Part shown: one piece after another, positions 8,301 to 11,661 of the stretch | Layout of the letters: each line of letters opens with the position of its first letter | Numbering within the stretch: the stretch's first letter is position 1 | From: an uncultured Opitutaceae bacterium | GTDB taxonomy: Bacteria > Verrucomicrobiota > Verrucomicrobiia > Opitutales > Opitutaceae | Reading direction: 5' to 3' | NCBI GenBank assembly: GCA_937128785.1 | Contig: CAKZMS010000376.1 | Span: forward strand, 1-11,661 | Length of the DNA stretch: 11,661 nt | Program-made: the position numbers and the translations under genes | Notes under the pieces: generated by a model | The model's input: only the letters and a program-made list of their open reading frames with translations | The model's database searches: none | What the model was told of the DNA's origin: nothing

Positions 8301-8805
8301 CGCTGAGGCGACGCCGGGAGCAGTGGCGAATAAACCCGTGGGTGTCCGCGGTGGACCAGCTCGTGCAGAATGCCAGACCGAGATCTTCGCGCACCTCCTC
8401 AAACCACAAACGGTCGCCTTCGACACTCTTGTAGAGATGGCGCGCCATGTGGGGTAGGTGATCGGTGTTGGGTCCGAAAGGTTGCCACATGACTTCGCCG
8501 GACGGGGTGCCGACACCCAGCAACGTGACCGGTCCGATCAAACCCGCGCAGTCATAGATTCGATCCACTGTTTGATAGGGGAACAGGGCGCACTCAGCAT
8601 CGCGACGACCAGCCGTGAGGGCGCCATTGCTGGCGACAAACATCCACAGGTCGGATGAGCTCACCAGGTTGATGAAGAACGGCGGCATTTGGTGCACGTT
8701 GCTGATGCGGTAGCAGCGGGTGCCAAACGCGGTGCAGAGTTCACCCTGCGGTTGAATGGTGTTGGCCGCGACGGCGGCGGGATCGGAAAGCGTGTCAGTG
8801 CTCAT
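5326..8805 (-). CDS. Very large GH94/GH149/GH161-type glycoside phosphorylase-like protein
   Basis: The product has 1159 residues, with no signal peptide and no membrane segment, so it is probably cytoplasmic. The N-terminal region (about 20-330) looks like the beta-sandwich of inverting phosphorylases, with GALTAGRRDAECALFPYQT at 61-79. The (alpha/alpha)6-barrel part carries EGNWRDIFQNWE (465-476), GYWGDHQ (527-533), RPEWNDANNALVG (E649, D652) and a late TGRSGGMFGFEGLG (942-955). EWND aligns by eye with the D-W-N-D motif of GH94, whose first Asp is the catalytic acid; here it is Glu. TGRSGGMF resembles the phosphate-side glycine/serine loop. Classical cellobiose phosphorylases are about 800 residues, so the length fits the larger GH149/GH161-like groups better. 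Known members cleave beta-glucosidic links with phosphate to give a sugar 1-phosphate. The gene follows the symporter after 54 bp, indicating an operon. No Shine-Dalgarno sequence is visible before the ATG. Family is moderately sure; reaction and substrate are not. Confidence 0.7.
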   Translation of the reverse strand: MSTDTLSDPAAVAANTIQPQGELCTAFGTRCYRISNVHQMPPFFINLVSSSDLWMFVASNGALTAGRRDAECALFPYQTVDRIYDCAGLIGPVTLLGVGTPSGEVMWQPFGPNTDHLPHMARHLYKSVEGDRLWFEEVREDLGLAFCTSWSTADTHGFIRHCSRRRLSGNAVTVRILDGLRNVLPSGVSSRLQSLSSTLVDAYKTNVLAPNSTCAVYALQSQIVDLPKPMEALRASVVWSAGLPDATIAVSDRQLRRFRGGDSLQAEPDTRGLRGSYFLSATRDVLPEQTVEWTVVADTNLGHADVAARIRQSQDPDASRVMQAAQQESTHLLRQLVAGADGCQTSADQTTAAHHFANVMFNVMRGGTFTNDHRIPGADFAAHVGIHSSAAAARHASFLGALPTHIERADLMAKVAELDDPDLTRIATSYLPLSFSRRHGDPSRPWNRFSIRLRDSRGDPLLAYEGNWRDIFQNWEALCLSYPDFLEAAIAKFLNASTADGYNPYRITQAGIEWEEPDPEDPWASIGYWGDHQVVYLLKLLEWSARLHPSQLAESLRPARFSYADVPYRISGYDDLRQDPRNTITFDDTYNRSIADRVDQMGSDGRLLISPDGQVLHANLTEKLLVQILVRMTNFIPGGGIWMNTQRPEWNDANNALVGYGVSVVTLNYLRRMLAFVQNSIWPMLGDAPVSVSATVVRLAESVMQTLTQHRAQLEQADYDDQTRRALLDELATAGADYRSALYQSGLEAPVQMEPATLRSIFDTALAFVDHSLRANQRTDGLFHAYNLLEFGEKPSSLKVSHLPIMLEGQVAALSSGLLSPADVVGVLKAMRNSDIYREDLHTYLLYPDRQLPGFLDRNAIPASAWSECPLFEAMLATQDYRLVVRDDSGDAHFQPDLVDEEALEKVIAELSQDPEWADSLKGCAKRVREIYEEAFNHRAFTGRSGGMFGFEGLGCVYWHMVAKLLLAVQENLLVAQAHQSPQADALVDAYYDVRAGLGFNHTPDVFGAFPTDPYSHTPGHAGAQQPGMTGQVKEEVLTRMGELGVVFEGGRVSFKPTFLRQREFHDHAIDFDYVGLDGTACSLTLPDDALAFTLAGVPIVYQRTSGDSNYTVFTTETDSEACVTGTNLDQSTSEALLRRTGSINHIVVSIGTDFALRD

Positions 8806-8819
8806 GTGATTAAAAGTCT

Positions 8820-8841
8820 ATGCCGGTTTCAGCGGCGGCAT
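8820..8841 (-). other. Hairpin in the symporter-phosphorylase intergenic RNA
   Basis: The exact inverted arms ATGCCG (8820-8825) and CGGCAT (8836-8841) enclose 10 nt. This fills much of the 54-bp gap between the two operon genes, 14 bp before the downstream ATG. No T-run follows, so it is not a terminator. It could set mRNA processing or relative expression, or be chance. Confidence 0.3.
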
Positions 8842-8859
8842 GCTGCGGGAAGGCGGTGG

Positions 8860-10245
8860 TTACTCTTTCTTGGCGGCCAATTCGCGGCCCATGCGTTCCA
8901 CGTCTGCACCGCGGATTGGGTAGAACCAGATCGCCACCACGCCTCCGGTCGCAAAAAGTGCGGGCAGAATAGAGAACATTAAACGGATGCCCTTAACTGC
9001 TTCCGGCGACTGCTCGGCATCGGCCACGTAGCCGAAGCTCGCCAGCAACCACCCGGCCATGGCGCTGCCAATCGCGAGCCCGAATTTTTGGGCAAACTGC
9101 ACGCCGGAAAAAACCAGTCCCGTCGAACGGTGACCGAATTTCCATTCCCCGTAGTCGGCCACATCACCGAACATGGACCAAACCAGAGGGATGGTGGGTC
9201 CGGCCAGCAGTGCGCCTAGCACGTTCAGGAAGAACATCAAGCCGAGGGCGTCGGCCGGCACGAAATAGAATAAGGCCATCACCAAGGCGTTCAGGGAGGA
9301 CAGCGCGATCATGAGCTGGCGTTTGTCGCCCAGTGGTGTGAGCCACTTGGTGCACATGACACCCGTGATGAGAGCGATGGTTCCCGAAGTGAGAAACACC
9401 GTGCTCATGTCGAAATTGCCCAGCCAGGGTGAGCCATCATCCCCGGCGTAATACTTGAAGTAAAATAGCGTCACCGCACCGCGCACGGCGACGTTGGCGA
9501 GGGTGAAGATGCCCGCAATGAACATTACGATCCAAGGCACGTTGCGCAGGAGTAGTTTGAGCTCTTTGGCTAGATCGGACTTCTGGTCAGCGGGGGGCTG
9601 CACCCGTTCCTGGGTCAGCTTGAAGGTCATGATAAAGAGGACCACCGAGATCGCGGCAAAGATTCCCATCGTGATCTTGTAGCCGGCCGCATCATCGTCC
9701 TGACCGAAATAAGCCACCAGTGGTCGAGCCGCCGCGACAATCAGCAACTGGCCGCCAAAAGCGCAGGCGAAGCGGTAGGTGGCCACGGAGGTTCGCTCGG
9801 CGGAGTTGGGTGTGATCACCCCGAGTAGCGCGGAGTAGGGGATGTTGATGGCCGTGTAGATCAGCATCACCGAAATATAGGTGACATAGGCGTAGACCAG
9901 CTGTCCCGATGGATCCGAATCCGGCACGGCGAACAGCAGAAAACCACAGATGCCAAACGGAACCGCCAACCACAGCAAGTAGGGCCGGTATTTTCCCCAG
10001 CGCGTGTTGGTCCGATCGGCCAAGGTGCCCATCAGTGGGTCGGTCACTGTGTCCAACATCCGGGCCACCAGAAAGAGCGTGCCAATGGCGGCGGCACCCA
10101 TCCCCAACACATCCACGTAGTAGAAAAACAGGAATACGTTGACGGTGTGGAAAATGAAATTGGAAGCCGTGTCACCGAGACCGTAGCCAATTTTTTCGCG
10201 AACCGAGAGACGACCAGTAGCGTCAGGGACAGAGGGGGAAGACAT
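8860..10245 (-). CDS. GPH-family (MelB-like) sugar:cation symporter
   Basis: The product is a 461-residue, 12-helix inner-membrane carrier of the glycoside-pentoside-hexuronide:cation symporter family (MFS superfamily). The N-terminal signature YGLGDTASNF is at 21-30. The loop signature ARMLDTVTDPLMG...DRTNTRWGKYRPYL spans 61-90. R62, D65 and D69 match MelB R52, D55 and D59, the last two being cation-site acids. GDVADYGEWKFGHRSTGL lies in the second half. The melibiose-contacting MelB residues D19 and D124 correspond by eye to N29 and N134 here, as in many YicJ/XynP-like members, so the substrate is probably not melibiose. The gene is first in the operon and presumably imports the glycoside used by the downstream enzyme. 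The ATG at 10245 is preceded by a pyrimidine-rich leader (AAACCCTCCCCTCC) with no Shine-Dalgarno sequence. A candidate LacI-type operator lies about 70 bp upstream. Confidence 0.93.
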   Translation of the reverse strand: MSSPSVPDATGRLSVREKIGYGLGDTASNFIFHTVNVFLFFYYVDVLGMGAAAIGTLFLVARMLDTVTDPLMGTLADRTNTRWGKYRPYLLWLAVPFGICGFLLFAVPDSDPSGQLVYAYVTYISVMLIYTAINIPYSALLGVITPNSAERTSVATYRFACAFGGQLLIVAAARPLVAYFGQDDDAAGYKITMGIFAAISVVLFIMTFKLTQERVQPPADQKSDLAKELKLLLRNVPWIVMFIAGIFTLANVAVRGAVTLFYFKYYAGDDGSPWLGNFDMSTVFLTSGTIALITGVMCTKWLTPLGDKRQLMIALSSLNALVMALFYFVPADALGLMFFLNVLGALLAGPTIPLVWSMFGDVADYGEWKFGHRSTGLVFSGVQFAQKFGLAIGSAMAGWLLASFGYVADAEQSPEAVKGIRLMFSILPALFATGGVVAIWFYPIRGADVERMGRELAAKKE

Positions 10246-10309
10246 GGAGGGGAGGGTTTGGAGGGGGTTTGCCGCCGCGAGATGCGAACAACGTGATGAC
10301 TAGATCAAA

Positions 10310-10329
10310 AAATTGCATAGAATTGCAAT
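10310..10329 (-). promoter_or_regulatory. Candidate LacI-type operator of the symporter/phosphorylase operon
   Basis: The plus strand reads AAATTGCATAGAATTGCAAT here. Segment 10314-10327 is TGCATAGAATTGCA, 13 of 14 identical to TGCATAAAATTGCA at 4107-4120. It also holds the exact palindrome ATTGCAAT (10322-10329). A minus-strand TATATT (10327-10332) may be the -10 box, though no good -35 is seen. The site lies between the ThuA-gene terminator and the symporter start, leaving a 5' leader of about 70 nt. Confidence 0.55.
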
Positions 10330-10343
10330 ATAATTAAGACCGC

Positions 10344-10376
10344 AAAAAACGCCCCTCCGGTCGACCCAGAGGAGCG
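10344..10376 (-). terminator. Intrinsic terminator of the ThuA-domain gene
   Basis: On the minus strand CGCTCCTC pairs with GAGGGGCG (one T-G wobble) across an 11-nt loop and is followed by TTTTTT. It begins 31 bp after the ThuA-gene stop codon and separates that gene from the symporter operon, which runs in the same direction. Confidence 0.85.
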
Positions 10377-10407
10377 GGAAATACTGTCGGGACACGTGAC
10401 TACCCAG

Positions 10408-11178
10408 TCACTTCGCGCGAAAGCCTTTACCAGTGGCGGCCCAGAAAATTCCACCGTAGATGTGGTGCAGAAAGTTGTCGTCTTTGAACGTCGAAGCCAT
10501 GTGGCCCATCGCCGTGTAGAAGGCGCGGCCTCCGTCGTAGTTGTGAGCCCAGGAGACGGGGCGATGCGTGATACCCTCCTGACTCTGCTTCGAGCCCCAG
10601 TTGGCCAGGGGATCGAAGGAGTCGATGTCGAGCTCGAGCAGGTATTCCAATTTATCGGACCGCGGGGCATCAAACTCATACCATTCGTCGGTGAAGATGA
10701 AGCGCTTGGCGAAGCGATCCATGCCGGGGAAATTGGGGTTGGTCACTTCCAGGCTGGCGGTTTGCACCGCGGGGTGAATGTGGAACATGTGGCCGACCAT
10801 TTTGGTATACCAGTCCCATTCGTATTCGGTATCGGCCGCACTGTGGATGCCCACAAAACCCTTGCCCGATTGAACGAAGCGCTCGAGCGCACCCTGTTGT
10901 TCATCGTTGAGGATATCACCGGTGGTGAGCAGGAAGATCACGACGTCGTAGTCGGCGAGCCACTTGTCGTTCATGACCCGGTCCATGTCATTGCTCCAAA
11001 ATATCTCGAAGTCGTGCAACTCGGCCAGCTCTTGGAGGGCGACGACGCCGGCGGCGCCGGAATCGTGATGCCAGCCGTCGGTCTTGCTCACGAGCAAGGC
11101 TTTGAATTGGGCGGCATTGACGACGAGACAGCCGAAGAGGCCGAGGCAGAGAAGCGTGAGGCGGAAAAAGCGGTTCAT
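10408..11178 (-). CDS. Secreted ThuA-domain protein
   Basis: The product has 256 residues. Residues 1-22 form a signal peptide (MNRFFR, then a hydrophobic core, VNA at the cleavage site), so export to the periplasm is predicted. An LFGC stretch resembles a lipobox, but the hydrophobic residues after the Cys favour ordinary cleavage. The mature part is one ThuA domain (glutamine-amidotransferase-like fold): KALLVSKTDGWHH, YDVVIFLLTTGDI, GFVGIHSAADTEYEW near 107-121, GHMFHIHP, and a closing PVSWAHNYDGGRAFYTAMGH. The family is named after rhizobial ThuA of trehalose use and often occurs beside sugar dehydrogenases or 3-keto-disaccharide hydrolases; its reaction in this context is unknown. The ATG at 11178 was chosen because the signal peptide starts there. 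The frame stays open further upstream, but an earlier start would overlap the divergent gene. Its leader is pyrimidine-rich (CCTATCCCCACC), without a Shine-Dalgarno sequence. Confidence 0.92.
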   Translation of the reverse strand: MNRFFRLTLLCLGLFGCLVVNAAQFKALLVSKTDGWHHDSGAAGVVALQELAELHDFEIFWSNDMDRVMNDKWLADYDVVIFLLTTGDILNDEQQGALERFVQSGKGFVGIHSAADTEYEWDWYTKMVGHMFHIHPAVQTASLEVTNPNFPGMDRFAKRFIFTDEWYEFDAPRSDKLEYLLELDIDSFDPLANWGSKQSQEGITHRPVSWAHNYDGGRAFYTAMGHMASTFKDDNFLHHIYGGIFWAATGKGFRAK

Positions 11179-11294
11179 GGTGGGGATAGGTTTGAGGTTC
11201 AGGGCGGTGACGCGATGCCGGAGCCGGTATACGTTCGCCGACAAACACGCTGCCCGAAGTTGTATGACCGTGCAAACCTGACTTTCCTCCCCTT
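11179..11294. promoter_or_regulatory. Divergent control region between the ThuA and GH9-like genes
   Basis: These 116 bp must hold both start regions. No AATTGCA or TGCA-N6-TGCA motif is present, unlike the other two control regions, so the LacI-type protein of this locus probably does not act here. No convincing -35/-10 pair was found on either strand. A palindrome, TTGTGCACAA (11293-11302), overlaps the GTG start of the right-hand gene. Confidence 0.4.
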
Positions 11295-11661
11295 GTGCAC
11301 AAACCCCTCGGTGTCTTTTTTCTGCTCCTCGCCGGCAGTCTTTTGGCTGAACCGACATCCGTGATTCGCTGGAATCAACAGGGCTATGCCCCGGATCAGC
11401 CGAAGGAGATTATTGTTATGAGCCAACGCGACCTCGCGGGTGTGGCGTGGTCGGTGGCTGGCGTAGGTAGCGCGTGGCAGAATAACCTGGAGGAATCAGA
11501 ATTGGGTGCGGGGCCCAACACGCCTTGGGGTTTTAATCATCGCATTGACCTCAGCCAGGAGTTGCAGGAGCCGGGTGACTATACGCTCACCGTCGGAGAC
11601 CTGGATCCAGTGGTCATCAAAATCCGTGACCGGCCCTATGCGGCGCTGGCGAATCTGCCTC
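11295..11661 (+). CDS. Secreted protein with GH9-type N-terminal Ig-like domain, 3'-truncated
   Basis: The frame is open from GTG 11295 to the window end (122 residues). The start is supported by a signal peptide immediately after it (HKPLGVFFLLLAGSLLA, then EPTS) and by a stop at 11265-11267 with no other standard start between. The mature part begins SVIRWNQQGYAPDQPKEIIV, the signature of the Ig-like domain (CelD_N type) that precedes the catalytic domain in many GH9 endoglucanases. It ends at RPYAALANLP, near where that domain normally passes into the barrel. The catalytic residues lie outside the window, so GH9 activity is inferred from the N-terminal domain only. It diverges from the ThuA gene. 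The leader CTTTCCTCCCCTT is pyrimidine-rich and has no Shine-Dalgarno sequence. The protein is probably exported for beta-glucan or oligosaccharide breakdown. Confidence 0.8.
   Translation, partial: MHKPLGVFFLLLAGSLLAEPTSVIRWNQQGYAPDQPKEIIVMSQRDLAGVAWSVAGVGSAWQNNLEESELGAGPNTPWGFNHRIDLSQELQEPGDYTLTVGDLDPVVIKIRDRPYAALANLP

Noticed and set aside
11293..11302. Palindrome TTGTGCACAA as an operator
   Set aside because: A 10-bp palindrome over the start codon with no second copy in the window; chance cannot be excluded.
11179..11358. Upstream extension of the ThuA gene to a start at 11358
   Set aside because: The extension would bury the signal peptide inside the protein and overlap the divergent GH9-like gene.
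10396..11364. Long plus-strand open frame (322 codons) opposite the ThuA gene
   Set aside because: It mirrors a minus-strand gene with clear ThuA motifs, signal peptide and terminator; its own translation shows no recognisable domain and it overlaps the GH9-like start.
1..11661. CRISPR array, toxin-antitoxin pair, phage or insertion-sequence remnants, tRNA
   Set aside because: No regularly spaced repeats, transposase or integrase motifs, or tRNA-like cloverleaf were seen; every gap longer than 50 bp is accounted for by control regions or terminators.

Overview
The window is about 11.7 kb of GC-rich bacterial DNA. It looks like a carbohydrate-utilisation locus from a Verrucomicrobiota bacterium, most likely Opitutaceae. 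That assignment is by inference from three things: a TonB receptor with the C-terminal ending NVNNLLDDKDQYG...ARLEFGMVF, a LacI-type regulator sitting among glycosidase genes, and a ThuA-domain protein next to a GH9-type gene. No tRNA, rRNA, insertion sequence, integrase, CRISPR array or phage gene was seen.

Layout, left to right. (1) The 3' part of a TonB-dependent outer-membrane receptor (+) enters from the left edge and ends at a strong intrinsic terminator. (2) A compact GH2-like TIM-barrel glycosidase without a signal peptide lies on the minus strand. (3) A LacI-family regulator (+) diverges from it across a 137-bp control region. (4) A two-gene minus-strand operon follows: a GPH-family (MelB-like) sugar:cation symporter, then, 54 bp downstream, a 1159-residue protein resembling the inverting glycoside phosphorylases (GH94/GH149/GH161 type). 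(5) A secreted ThuA-domain protein (-) ends at its own terminator just upstream of the operon's promoter region. (6) At the right edge, diverging from ThuA, begins a secreted protein with the Ig-like N-terminal domain typical of GH9 cellulases. It starts at GTG and is cut off by the window end.

How the parts may work together (inference). A glycan or its oligosaccharides enter the periplasm, perhaps through a receptor of the TonB class. The GPH symporter carries a small glycoside across the inner membrane. The large phosphorylase-like enzyme and the signal-less GH2-like enzyme process it in the cytoplasm.

The most telling non-coding signal is a 14-bp motif, TGCATARAATTGCA. It occurs with one base difference in the control region between the GH2-like gene and lacI, and again in front of the symporter/phosphorylase operon. 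This suggests that the LacI-type protein controls both units as one small regulon. The ThuA/GH9 pair lacks the motif and may be regulated separately. The substrate cannot be read from sequence alone; a beta-glucan or another beta-glucoside is plausible because of the GH94-like and GH9-like parts.
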